Part shown: positions 10,779 through 22,154 of the stretch, piece after piece
Position numbering within the stretch: the stretch's first letter is position 1
How the letters are laid out: every line of letters starts with the position of its first letter
Source: Bisporella sp. PMI_857
Taxonomy: Eukaryota; Ascomycota; Leotiomycetes; Helotiales; Helotiaceae
Reading direction: 5' to 3'
Assembly: GCA_021307315.1 (NCBI GenBank)
Contig: JAJSPD010000020.1
Location: 620,001-684,000 of the forward strand
Length of the DNA: 64,000 bases
The notes under the pieces: generated by a model
What the model saw: the letters and a program-made list of their open reading frames with translations, nothing else
Databases searched by the model: none
What the model was told of the DNA's origin: nothing
Translations under genes and position numbers: made by a program

Positions 10779-12299
10779 TTAACCCTGCGGCGGACTCCTT
10801 AGCTTGCTAGATGGCAGAGAAACAGGGCTCGGTTCCTCATTAGAGTTATAGCGCCATTCTGGTTCGTTCCCTGGCATCTCGTATGTTGTATACCCAGGCA
10901 ACTCATTCCTCATACTCTCACCGTGAACCTCCTCACCCTTCGGTGGCACTGGCGGGACATTCTCCTTCGCATCTGACATGTATCCTCGATAGCCATCTGC
11001 TGTCCCAATCACTGATGGCTTGTTATCTTGGCTGTAGTACTCGGCGGGCGGGCTATGTATTGGTTCTTGTCGAGCATTGCGGTTCCGCCTACGGATAAAC
11101 CATACTATAAGGAAGGCGATGATGATGACGGGCACGATAACCGCGATGGCGATTCCAGCTTTCGCGCCTGCACTGAGCCCACCGTCGCTTTTGCTGCTTT
11201 TTGAGACGGTGTCGGAGGTTGAGCCTTGGCTGATAGCCGCAGCTTGAAATACAGCTTGGGATTGCTCGTTTGTGGGGTTGAGAGCGAATGTCATGCCCTT
11301 ACCGCATTCTCCGGTCTGTTTGGAGAAGAACCCTGGATTTTGTTAGTTTGGTGTGAGAGGAAAGAGATTGAAGGACTGACATTGCGGGGAAGTGGTTGCG
11401 ACACGGAAGGAATATTCAGGAGTAGGGACGACTTTGTTGTTGATGTTCGCCATATAATTGGAATCAGCACCACCGGAAAGTGGTTCACAGGGGGTTTCAA
11501 AGGAAGATTGTGTAACGCTGTGGTTTCCAGACATGAATTGGAATAAGACAGTGTCCCCAATCTTCGCTTCGACTGTATTTGGTGTAAATACAGGGTCGGT
11601 ATTGGCTAACACTGTGTAGGTAGTGCCAGCTGCGGAAGTTGACGTGGGTGATGCGCTTGTCGTTGTGGGCTCCTGAACCACAATACCTACAGGTTCAACC
11701 ACGCCAGTGGCAATTCCGTCGATTGGGTAAGCATAGGCTTGTTGAAGTGTGTCAGTAGCCGAGAATGTGCTTGTCGCAGTAACGCTCAGGTCACCATACT
11801 GCGTTACACGAGCTGGAGTAGCTTGCGGAATGGGAGTATAGCATTTTCCTCCGTAGGCTGGCCTATCACTGAAAATTTCCACTTTTGGGGGAGCTAAAGT
11901 ATATCCACTAGCACATTTGTCAGTCCAGTTCACTCTCTAAACCTAGTTCAACACATACGTTGGACAGCATGCAATGTAGTTGGAGGTATAGCGACCGGCG
12001 GTATAATAGTTCTTTGGGCATACAATATTACTGAAAGCAGATTGAGTAATCCCTGATTCGGCAAGTAGAAAGCTGGACATGAATTCAGTCGGGTAGCAGT
12101 CTGACATGGTGGTTCCAGGCACTGGTAGAGGGTGGTTCAACCATATTTCATATTCTCTATTCTTCAACATCGTCAATCGATTCTCAGTACAGGAAGTTGC
12201 TTCGGGCGAAAAAGTCGTTGTCAATGCTATGACATCTGTTGACTGACCAAGTACAGTTGATGCCCGAGTGGCAGTAGGAGTCCTCGTAGTCGCCGCCAT
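10779..12299 (-). CDS. membrane-anchored cupredoxin-domain protein
   Basis: Three exons (introns 11908-11958 and 11333-11380) give 473 aa. The N-terminal half is Thr/Ser-rich with conserved cysteines (EATSC, SDCYPTEF, IVCPKNYYTAG, ACCPTGYTL). A cupredoxin fold follows: FTPNTVEAKIGDTVLFQF, GNHSVTQSSFETPCEP, and after the second intron WFFSKQTGECGKGM, supplying the His, Cys and Met positions of a type-1 copper site. One hydrophobic segment, AGIAIAVIVPVIIIAFLIVW, is followed by basic RRRNR, so the cupredoxin half should lie outside the cell. The cytoplasmic tail is Pro-rich with YxxY-like motifs. No classical N-terminal signal peptide is visible; an ATG ten codons upstream (12329) does not add one. 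Electron transfer or copper sensing is inferred, not shown. Confidence 0.82.
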
Positions 12300-12899
12300 T
12301 GTCTGGACTTGATGCCGTATATCTTTCACGAAACGAAAGATCAGAGAAACGAAAGATCAGAGAGAAGGCAATGCGGAGGGGCAGTCTATAAACTCTATAA
12401 ATGAGCTGGGGCCGACGGATGAGCATACCGGGTTCAGACAAAACTTTGGCGCCCGCACCATTGCAATTGGCTATATACAAGGTCAACCCACAAATCTTGG
12501 GGATACCCATTTCAAGATATGCATGCCTGCGGCTCAGCACGGAAACGGGTTGGGGCGCAGCATCCAATGCAGACGAGAACCTAAAGGGCCTGGGGGCCAC
12601 AGGCACGGTCTTCTCCTGTAGTAAGTATAATAAAACCCTTCAGTTGTACCAAGGTCATAGAAGGCTATCCTCTAGGAAGATCATCTGTAGCATAGACATC
12701 GATTGATGGAGCTGACTGCTATAAGGGTCATCGTTCACAGAGCAAGAGCCATAAAATATCACGAGATTCCCTGAATACGAGAGGCAAGTTTTGCTTGCCC
12801 ACAGGCAGGCAGGGGTATCACATCACAACGGGAGGTGCTTTTTTGTCATCTTGAGTTCTGCTTTAGCGGCAGTTTAGTACCATACAGGACAGTACAAGT
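12300..12899. other. intergenic with a short tandem duplication
   Basis: 5' flank of the cupredoxin gene. Around 12328-12362 an approximately 18-bp unit containing aaacgaaagatcagag is present twice in tandem, just upstream of the start. No gene seen. Confidence 0.45.
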
Positions 12900-12951
12900 G
12901 GCGAGTGATACACGACCTCCCCCCCTGTTTACTACACGACCTCCCCCCCCT
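12900..12951 (+). repeat. left inverted repeat of the MULE
   Basis: 52 bp, identical in inverse to 15528-15579; contains two copies of acacgacctccccccc. Confidence 0.92.
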
Positions 12952-13127
12952 GCACCTGTTGTAATAGGCAAGCGGTGTAGAGAGCAGCCAAGGTACCAAG
13001 CTGTAGTAAGGGGTTGGCTCTAAAATTTTGTACCGTAGCTGCTGTAGACATTTGTTAACCTCGCTGTCACCACCTTACTGTCGCCACCTTACCATCGCTA
13101 GTCGTTGCATCTTTCCAGTTGATCAAT

Positions 13128-15401
13128 ATGTCATTGACTACATTTGCCACCGAAAATCAGGCTCCTCCAGCAGCTTTAAACATCGATTCCTCCTCGTCAA
13201 ATGCTGAAGCTTCAATTGCACCATTATCCCTTCCACCACCAGGCTGTTTTAATTCATTCGACGACCTTTTTGCTCATACGCAACAACATGCAAAACAAGC
13301 TTTGTATGCTTTTATAATTGGTCATTCAGAGAGGCGTAAAGGGCGTATAATTCGAGTGTTGAATTGCCAACGAGGAGGCTGTAAAAAAGCTGCTTTTCTT
13401 CGACCTGGAGTAAATAGTCAGCACCGAAAAAGAGAAGGGAATACAGCTAAAACTGGGTGCTTATTCTCTATTAAAGTAAAGGAACGCTCTGATGGAATAT
13501 GGGAGCTTTTATACCGCGAAGATCCCAAATACTCAGTTCATAATCACCCTCCTGCAGAACGTTCAAGCGCTTTTCATATTCATCGACAATTAACTTCAGC
13601 TCACCTCGATATTGTAGCTTCTCATCAACTTGCTAGAGTGCCTCCTAAATCGACAATAGCTGCTTTGCGTCAGCTAGATCCTTCTTTGGAAATCATACCT
13701 CGAGATATTTATAATATCAACGCTGAATTGACTCGTACTAAACGAGGTGGGAAGTCACCTCCTGAAGCTTTAATTGCGCAATTAGAAGCTCAACAAGCTG
13801 AAGGGAAAGTGGTATTTGCTATGGAGAGAGATGATCAAGGGCATATCAATTTCCTGTTCATTGCAGCCGCAAAATCAGTAGAGTATTTGAACAAAAACGC
13901 TGAAGTAATATTGCTTGATTGTACTTACAAAACCAACAAATTCGGTATGCCTTTGCTTCATATTATGGGGATCGACGGTATGAATCAGACGTTTACAGTT
14001 GCGATTTGCTTTCTTGATCAAGAAAATGAAGATTGTTACAACAAAGCTGTACTGCAATTTCGTCAGCTTTTCGATCAATTTGTGTATCCTTCAATACTTG
14101 CAACTGACTGCGATATTGCTTTGATTTCGGCTCTTGAACGTTACTTTCCAGCTATTCGCACTAAAGTCGTTCTTTGCTTTTGGCACATTCTTAAAAACGT
14201 CGCTCTTCACTGTAAAGCCAAGTTCGAAACTCAAGAGCGTTGGGAGCTGTTTCTAAAAGGATTTCGAGACGTTGTACAAGCTAAAACCGAGGGCGAATAT
14301 GAGGATATATTGCAAGAGTGGAAAGACGATTTTCATTGGAACAACGGCCATCCACACGTAGGCGTGGCTTCTTCAACACCGCAAGAGATCCAAGAATTGG
14401 CTGAATTCGATTTAGAGCGTGAAGCACTTGCTTACTGCATCGGTCAATGGCTAAGTAAGCACAAATCGAAGGTCGTACACGCTTGGGTAGATCGATATTT
14501 CCATGCAGGAGCACGTACTACGTCGGCTCTTGAAGGAGGCCATCATACTCTCAAAAGCTGGATAGGCACTTCTACGGGTGATTTAACAACCGTATGGGAG
14601 AGTACGCAGCGTGCAATTGAAGATGAGTTAATCAAAATACAACAGAAAAGAGCAAGAGAACGTCAGTCGACACCTATACACCTTTCGAGCTCATTTTACT
14701 ATGGCGTAGTGAGCCATATCACTAATTTTGGGCTGAAAATGCTATCAGAGCAATACGCTATTTATCAACAAAATCAACAATCGCAAACAGATGATTCTCA
14801 TACAATTTGTACCGGCAATTTCTCCTCTGCGTTTGGCGTACCGTGCTGGCATACAATCAAGCTCAAAATTGAGTACAATCAAGCTATTCAGCCACTCGAT
14901 TTCCACCCTCATTATCACTATTTACGACCTTCTCCAGGTGCTGAACCTATTATATTTCCAACTCCGATTCTTGATCCTATTAGCTATCAACGACGTCGAT
15001 CTGCTGAAGCAGAAAAACGAGCACACGTACGCCAATACAATCGACTACGAACTGCACAAACAGGAAGGATATTGAGCCAATTTGAAGAAATAACACAGCC
15101 TTTACGGCACTGCTCAGCTTGTATTGCTTATGGGCATGATAAAGCAACTTGCAAAGGGTGCCAATCAACTGGCCATACTCGAAGTACATGCCCTAATCAG
15201 CCTTCTACGCTTCCTATAAACCGAGATCTGCTTATTTCTAACCCTTTCTCTTCTTTACAACCAGTCTACGGCTCTGTTTATAGCAGTCAAAATCATCGAA
15301 ATCACATACAAACTGGAGGGAATCTGCTGCAAGAGGAAGAGCGAGTACCTGCAACTCAATACGCCACCGATTTTGAAAGCCAAATAACTCGATTTTTTTA
15401 G
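13128..15401 (+). CDS. MULE transposase with zinc-binding domains
   Basis: 757 aa, uninterrupted, from ATG 13128. A FAR1/FLYWCH-like zinc-binding N-terminus (about residues 70-145) uses NCQRGGC, GCLF and HNHPP. The MULE catalytic core has Asp near 264 (LLDCTYKTN), Asp near 326 (ATDCDIAL), the family-typical CFWHILKN, and Glu near 469 (TSALEGGHHTLKSW). A SWIM-like CxH (VPCWH) follows, then C-terminal zinc knuckles (CSACIAYGHDKATC, CQSTGHTRSTC). All expected catalytic residues are present and no stop interrupts the frame, unlike the nearby pogo transposase. It can be judged potentially functional from sequence only. Confidence 0.93.
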   Translation: MSLTTFATENQAPPAALNIDSSSSNAEASIAPLSLPPPGCFNSFDDLFAHTQQHAKQALYAFIIGHSERRKGRIIRVLNCQRGGCKKAAFLRPGVNSQHRKREGNTAKTGCLFSIKVKERSDGIWELLYREDPKYSVHNHPPAERSSAFHIHRQLTSAHLDIVASHQLARVPPKSTIAALRQLDPSLEIIPRDIYNINAELTRTKRGGKSPPEALIAQLEAQQAEGKVVFAMERDDQGHINFLFIAAAKSVEYLNKNAEVILLDCTYKTNKFGMPLLHIMGIDGMNQTFTVAICFLDQENEDCYNKAVLQFRQLFDQFVYPSILATDCDIALISALERYFPAIRTKVVLCFWHILKNVALHCKAKFETQERWELFLKGFRDVVQAKTEGEYEDILQEWKDDFHWNNGHPHVGVASSTPQEIQELAEFDLEREALAYCIGQWLSKHKSKVVHAWVDRYFHAGARTTSALEGGHHTLKSWIGTSTGDLTTVWESTQRAIEDELIKIQQKRARERQSTPIHLSSSFYYGVVSHITNFGLKMLSEQYAIYQQNQQSQTDDSHTICTGNFSSAFGVPCWHTIKLKIEYNQAIQPLDFHPHYHYLRPSPGAEPIIFPTPILDPISYQRRRSAEAEKRAHVRQYNRLRTAQTGRILSQFEEITQPLRHCSACIAYGHDKATCKGCQSTGHTRSTCPNQPSTLPINRDLLISNPFSSLQPVYGSVYSSQNHRNHIQTGGNLLQEEERVPATQYATDFESQITRFF

Positions 15402-15527
15402 ACTTTTAATACTATATTTGCCATATCCTATTCAATTCAGTTCTTCATTTTTTCTTCAAGTCATCAGCTTATTTTGGTGAGCGCCCCACCTAAATAGTCT
15501 GATTGGTGGCAGAAAACCAAAATTACA

Positions 15528-15579
15528 AGGGGGGGGAGGTCGTGTAGTAAACAGGGGGGGAGGTCGTGTATCACTCGCC
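15528..15579 (-). repeat. right inverted repeat of the MULE
   Basis: Perfect inverse of 12900-12951. Confidence 0.92.
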
Positions 15580-17798
15580 CAATCTTCTCTTTCTGGTCAA
15601 CGACGGATGAATGTTAAGACATCGCACGTTGACTGGTGGGAATTCATAATTTGACAGTGCCGTAATGCAATAAATAGGTATCTAAAAACCGAAATATCAT
15701 GTACCTACGTATTATCAGTGGACCTTTGCTCTAGGCCAGGAAGCGCGAAGTGAATATGTACAGCGGACTTTGCCTTCACATCATATTTGTTTGGTAAAAA
15801 AAAATTATTGTACTGGCTATTTCCCGGAAATGGCCGTTCTGGAAGGGCGAAGGCCCATAACCAAGGAAAAGTCTGAGGGGATAAAGTAGCATTACAGTAT
15901 AATGTCAGTATCTCGATCCACAGTGGGCACATCGGTAATAACACGAGAAAACTGGACTGGGCAGGAAGGCTGGGCTGTGCCTAATACATACCAGAAATAG
16001 GTTTGCTGTTCACCTTCGGGTGGCAATTGAACCTAGTAAATATGCTTCTGTCTGGATTGAGTAGGAATTCCTTTCGTAGAATAATAAGAACATGTAGAAG
16101 CGGCAGAATGCCAACCTTAAGAACTCTGTGCGTGCTGGAGGCGGTTAGAGCTTGTGCCAATATTATTACCTTTGGCTGTGTTTGGCAAAAAGACTAAACA
16201 GAGGAAATACAAAACGCTGCATGCAAAATCTGGCTGCCGAGCTGAATACCCAACTAAGTCCAGTAAAGAGGTGTGTGCAAGGAAGGACAAGAGCACTCTC
16301 TGCACGAAATACGAATTTGTGGCAACGATCAGATCGCGGAAGCGGCTCATATTGTGCTACCCCACGCAAAAATCTTCGTTTAAGGCCGCAATTGTGGGCC
16401 TGCACTGAATGATAGTGCAGAGTACATTCCTCGGTCCATGGTTGATGATGCGGTATATACTCCCTGATGTAACAGTATTGTGATAACATATAGCAGGGTA
16501 TTGGTGGTTCGGCAAAATCATAATTGCGTAACAATAAGGCAGGAAATGAGAGGGGTTAGGGGACTTTTTTTTTGCGCCCGTGAAACATACACCCAATTAG
16601 AAGGTGACCCAAGGATCGGTCTCGAAACAAAGATTAGGAGGGGTCGGAACAGTATGAAACAGTCAATCTTGCAGACCACGAGGCAACGGCTGATGAGGTT
16701 TGGCAGGATCGTGATACTGGTTGAGGTTCGTGGAACATAGCCGGCGTCTACAATAGCACATTCACGTGATCGATTCAGTTTCAACGACATGTTTGATTGC
16801 ACAATAGATGAAGTTATAATCGGCCTCCATACGCCTTATTTTTGCATTGCAGCACTTCCGATAACGAATTTGATCGTCAAGTCTGAGGGGAAACCTCCAT
16901 ACGGCTAAAGAATGCCAAGGGGCGAGGAAGTCGGACCCCAATCCTTTACGAGTTGGTTGACACCACCAACAATAGTCGAATTCTGGGATGAGCCCGATAA
17001 TCTCCAGTTTCTGTAGTCAGTGGAAATTCACCAGCAAAGCAGGGTCTGTCATCTGGGCTCCAATATCTATCAGCGCATCTTTACAATATAGGAAGGATCA
17101 AATCATAGAAAGCAAATCCATGTACCGACGGATCCGCGCGTGCCTATCTTATTGGATGAAACCCAATATATCAAAGGTGATTCGGCCAGAAAGCGGCAAA
17201 CAATATCTACGCAGCTATACAATCGAATATTGTAAACCTCAGTTTGGGATACTTGGAGGGCGGTCAATTTGGCGAAGAGAGCTCTTACATCCATGCCATA
17301 TCGCGGATCCTTTGTGAACAGACCGAATGACGGCGCGAAGACTGCTTCAGGCAACTTTTGTTAAATAAAATTAGGGACGGAAGTGTTGTCCATGGGTCCA
17401 CCCTCCTTACCATCCGGGTCATCCGAAGGAACAGCATTTTGAATGACATCATCGGCACGCTGGCAGTATTAATCGGCAAGCACACAGTGTTAATTTGATC
17501 TATATCACCGCAATGGTATCATTAGCGAAAACTAGAATGCCCTGCTTTTGATATCGGCTCCCTGAATAACTTGTTAATTTCAATGCTTTACCCACGCTGA
17601 GCGCAATTCTTCGTCGTCTGACTTTCTAGGCTGAATTTCGAGGTGTTGGCAGGGTACTAGAACACAATAAACTTCCTCGCTTTTTCCTATTTCCGTCAAA
17701 AAGTTTGCCATATCTTAATACCAATCCCTTTCCTTCCTTCCAGGTAGACTCTGGTCCGGGACAGTTAAGACAGGCTCTTCAGCACTGCATTCTACAGC
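15580..17798. other. 2.2-kb gene-poor stretch with possible coding remnants
   Basis: No gene is supported. On the minus strand about 17103-17400 reads like protein (AVFAPSFGLFTKDPRYGMD, QTEVYNIRLYSCVDIV), possibly a relic I cannot assign. Confidence 0.4.
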
Positions 17799-18653
17799 AT
17801 GGAAGTGAAGGTTGCGCTTGAAATGAAGGAGAAGGAGGTCCTTGGCCAGGTGGAAGTAGCATTCATCATTGGGGTGCTCTCTGGAGGCGCCCTCATGACA
17901 CCGATTGTCCTCGAAATTTTTGTCATAGCAAGTGTGTTGCATCAAGATGCTGTTGGTCAGGCTCAGAAGGAATTCAAAACCGCTGTAGGCTCGAAGAGGC
18001 TGCCTGTATTTTGTGACTTGCCACAATTGCCATTTGTAAGTACCAACTTCTCAGAGTGAAGTTCGCTCTTGAAACAGCTAAATGCTCTAGAAAAATTTCT
18101 GAATAGGCAAAACAACTACAGAATTCTGATATGCAGGTTAGGGTATTCATGCAAGAGGCTCTCATGAGGCGACCGCCTACTCCTGGAGGCCAAGCCCAGC
18201 TGTGATCGAGGAGGATGAATAAATGGGATACCGGGTTCCTGAAGCAGCAACAGTTGTTGTCAATAACTTGGCACTGGAGCTTGATGAAGAAACTTTCAAG
18301 GATCCGTACGACTTTAAACCCGAATAATGGATAGAATGTCCAAGTCTCCTACTCAGCGCCTTTGGATTTAGTCGGCGAGTTTGTCTAGGAAATCGCATTG
18401 CTTGATATTCCTTGTATCTTATCGCCACTCGTGTTCTCTAGGTATGTTACATCTGATTATGCTTGTGGGGGTAGTATAAGACAGGATATTCATCGTAGGA
18501 TATGACTAAAGGCACCGATTCGCCGCCTACGCCATTCACAGCTGTTTTGATATACGTACCCCGGAACATCGGGAGATCGTAGAGACTGAGTGGATGCATT
18601 CTGAGAAGAATGCTGATATATTTCTCAGAAAGATTGCATCGGCCATAGCCTAG
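17799..18653 (+). pseudogene. cytochrome P450 pseudogene (C-terminal half)
   Basis: Successive P450 landmarks appear in order but in different frames and with stops. An I-helix-like EVAFIIGVLSGGALM leads into AQKEFKTAVGSKRLP..LPQLPFV; then a K-helix-like FMQEALMRRPPTPGGQA; then IEEDE-stop-MGYRVPEAATVVVNN; then ELDEETFKDPYDFKPE; then the heme loop FGFSRRVCLG, where the Cys ligand survives but the conserved Gly of FxxGxRxCxG is Ser; and finally NRIA-stop-YSLYL. A possible last exon ends near 18653 (TPEHREIVETEWMHSEKNA). The N-terminal half was not found upstream. P450s of this shape oxidise small molecules; this copy cannot work. Confidence 0.82.
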
Positions 18654-18994
18654 CCCTGCAGGTATAACTTATGTTTCCTTTTGCGGATTTAGTATCGGGA
18701 TTCTGTGTTCACCTCAAAGAATAGATGAAATGTTAATAGAGAATATGGTTCCGTAACTAGATAATAGAACTATATATTTGACAACAATATCCCCAAACTA
18801 CCTCTTACCAAACAGACATTTGTCTCAAGTACTACCCAGCTTTTACGAGAGTAATCCTAAATGACTGGTAAGAAAACCAAACGACCATAAGCTTAAATCA
18901 AGAGTACTCAAGGTCGGCATAATGCCCGTGAGAGACTTATCAAAAAGAAGACGAGACATCAATAGATATTTGCAGCGAACCAGGCTACAATCTC
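18654..18994. other. intergenic
   Basis: Short stretch between the P450 remnant and the 3' end of the NACHT-ankyrin gene. Nothing seen. Confidence 0.4.
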
Positions 18995-21894
18995 TCAAGA
19001 TACCCAAGTGACGGAATGATTGTTCAAAAGAAGTTGGTCAATCAGACGAGGATCATTCCCTGCCGCAACAAGAAGATAGCAAATGACTCTAATTCCTCGA
19101 CGAGCAACTCTCTCAAGTGCTTTATACATATGTACTCCTGGAAACCATTTTACAGAAGTTGTCGTCTTTTGATCTGGGACAATGACAAAGTCATCATCGT
19201 CGTCTATATCGTTGATGGTGTTAATGTAGACATTGGAATCGTTTTTGGTAGGCGAAGCAATGTCTCCAGTAATCCTTATTGTTGTCAAATTTTCGGCGTT
19301 CTTACTTGGTCTTGATATCTGCAATGGTTCAGCAAGCTCCGTTTGAAGATTTCATGGAAGTCTTTACGCACAGCGTAATCGGTCCTCTTTTCTCCGCAAG
19401 ACGGGCAAGGTGAGGAGGGAATCCTTGTTAAGGTGAGTTCTAATTCTAGTTAACTCAAGTGAGAAACAAGAAACTTTAAATTTGACACACCTTGAGTATC
19501 AGCTGAAGCCCAATCTTTGCTAGATTTCGAATGGCTCTTGTGAGCGAGAAGACATTTCACCACCTCTACATGACCATATGCAGTCGCAATACTCAGTGCA
19601 GTTTCATCTTCAGCAGAACGTTGTTCTATGTCTGCTCCGTACTGCAGGAGAAGGCTAACAATCCTAACATGACCAGAGCGGGCAGCCAGATGTAGAGCCG
19701 TTTCCGTGTAGGCTCCTGAATAAATATGAGACGTAGCTCCCATCTGCAGTTCTAATCTAGCCAGTTTCTCGAATCCGGATAGTGCCGCTAGCCTCAGAAT
19801 CTCATCGAGGGTAAAATTTTGAACCATACTTACAGAGTTAGCAAGATCTGGATGAGTTATTGTTGTCAACCTCGAGACTCTAAAAGAGTTCTCAATTATT
19901 TTTCGCAATACTGTATGAGCTTGCCCAGGCAGAGCGAAGCTGCAATGTTCAGCAAGTGAATAATGAACCTTCCAGTTCTGAATAGCGTAAACCGATAGAA
20001 ATGGTAATTTCCTAAGGTGTGCTAGATCTTGTGGTTCGGTTACTCCACCCATATACAAAATATTCCGAAATATATCTGCTTCGAGCTCACTGATGCGCTG
20101 AAGACAAACTTGTGCGATAAGCGCGTTGCAAGCAGCAGGCGTATCGATCCATTTTTTCTTGCCGTTACTCAAATACTTCAAAAACTTGCGAGCACTGGTG
20201 TGAACAAAGCCGACAACGTCATCTTGGCTTATTGATAAGAGTCCACCTGAGAATTTCCAAAGGACCTCCCTTATCTTCTTCGGATCGAGCTGAAGCACAT
20301 CGCTCAGCTCATCCAAGAATAGTGGCCGTGATGCATGAGCAATCCAACTGAAAGCAGTCTCTGCCGAATGGCGCTGGTCAAGCGGAATCAGCTCACACAT
20401 GTATGTGTACAGACCTGGAAGGTCCCCTATGCCTGGACGATGTAAAAGCTGTCTGATAGCTGTCAGAGCAGGAATATCGCTAGCAATCGCCTGAGATATC
20501 TGACGTATAATCAGGCCGGCCCAGAGAAACACTCCATTGGCACGGTCAACCAGCTCATCAGTAAGAAATCTGAATTCATCTTCGTTGAGAAAGGCACTCA
20601 AGTTTTGTACATTGTATTGCACATAGAGAGCAATATCGTTCTTGAGAGCCGGCTCTTGATCTAGATTGATTTGAAGTATTGGCCTGACATCACTATTCCG
20701 AAGATAATCCGTTCCGCTTGATAGCAGGCATTTGACTCGATGGCTAGGGTCGAACCTTTGTGTGAATCTAAGAATCGTTCGTATGGCTTCGTCGGCACTG
20801 TTCTGGACATCGTCGTTCTCGTCCAAACCATCTAATATCAACCACATGGTTTCATTATCCTCAATACTATGTCGAATCACTCTCCAATATTGGTCAGTAT
20901 CAAACATAGATATTTGACGTCCCAAAGCTCTCAACTCCACCAGTAGTGATTTTAGTTGGCGCCTAGCTACTTCATTGCGATTCCTAGAAGATAGAAGGCT
21001 TCGTGTAACCTTCAATAGAATTTCCCTGGGTAGATTGTAATTCTTATAATGGCTATCGGAACGATAAAACGTAACGATATTATCGAAAGGGTATCCCGCC
21101 TGAAGTGTAGAACTGACAAAAGAACTAAGCATAGATTTCCCAGTTCCAACAGATCCATGTAGCCACAATAATGATTCACTAGTGCTGCCCATCCAGTTTT
21201 GGAATGTTGATGTTTTCAAAAGCCAATCCCCGGTTCCAGCCACGTGGATGTTTTCTTTTAGGAAGTTAGACGGGAGCCACAAAGACTCCCTCAGAGTGAG
21301 ACTCGATAAGAGAGAAACAGTCGAGTCAGTCGACCACAAATTCCTCTGCATTCTATCTTCCACAGCAATTTTATTAAGAGAACCCCCCTCGAGTCCTTCT
21401 TTGAGCGCATCAATGCCTCCTCCTGGGTTCCCTGTAAGAGCCTTTTTTTCATCATACTGGAGCAGATGTGTGGGCAAGCCTCTGGTCTGATCAAGAATGT
21501 CGAAGTCTGATGTTTGAGTATCGAACTTCATCGTTCTCATTACTCCAGGACAAAGCACGCCTCCTAAAAAGGTAAATCTAGTACCGCATAGACTCGATAA
21601 GATGCCTGTTGTTGCAGAAATTGTATATGCTTCCTCGTAGTTGTAGTCGGAATCGCTACCATATAACATGTCACTTTTGAAGCCGTAATAAAAGAGTTGA
21701 ACTTCCTCCAATTCCAATTTTGGCCATTTCCCCAATCCAAACTGGGGAGAAAATATGCAAAACCACGGCCGTCGAATAGGCATTGAGCATTCAGTTGCTC
21801 CAGCAGCTCCAGCTACATCATCGGTGGAAGTGAGCTTAATAGAGCGGCTCCCAACCGAAGACAAATCTTCATTTTGCTGACTGGTATGCGGCAT
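18995..21894 (-). CDS. NACHT-ankyrin (NLR-like STAND) protein
   Basis: Three exons (introns 19424-19490 and 19319-19367) give 927 aa. The first about 230 residues match no N-terminal domain I know (no HET, Goodbye, purine-phosphorylase or Patatin signature). A STAND NTPase follows: the Walker A loop GSVGTGKS near residue 248, preceded by the typical DWLLKTSTFQNWM..LLWL, and Walker B LILDGLDE near 353; winged-helix-like segments include RANGVFLWAGLIIRQI. Two to three ankyrin repeats (ETALHLAARSGHVRIVSLLL, ETALSIATAYGHVEVVKCLL) occupy about residues 690-795. The spliced tail adds an acidic run, DIDDDDDFVIVPD. Such proteins act in fungal self/non-self recognition and programmed cell death. The gene diverges from a Zn2Cys6-ankyrin gene. 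Confidence 0.85.
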
Positions 21895-22154
21895 AAGGGA
21901 GGACTAATACGCTTTATCGCTCCAAATGTAGAGTTTAATGCTTTGAATCTGCGGCTTATGGCCTACGAAGTTATTCTAGTTAGGTCACTCTGTATACTGA
22001 GTATTGCGGTGTTCAACATTTCTTGCTTCAATAAAAGAAAAGCGGTCTTCGAATGGAATATACCATGAGCCTCCTGTCTATTGATGTAAATAATTTCCGT
22101 AATAGCATGATTGACAGCCTTGCAGCCATAGCATGCACCTAGAGATCATCTGAT

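Larger units (their letters stand above)
12900..15579 (+). mobile_element. MULE-type DNA transposon (2,680 bp) with intact transposase
   Basis: Perfect 52-bp inverted repeats (12900-12951 and 15528-15579) enclose one complete transposase gene. Each repeat contains the motif acacgacctccccccc twice, spaced by tgtttact, forming subterminal direct repeats that could be transposase-binding sites. No 8-11 bp target duplication is visible beside the ends (agtacaagt on the left, caatcttct on the right), so the boundary may extend further or the flanks were rearranged. Confidence 0.88.
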
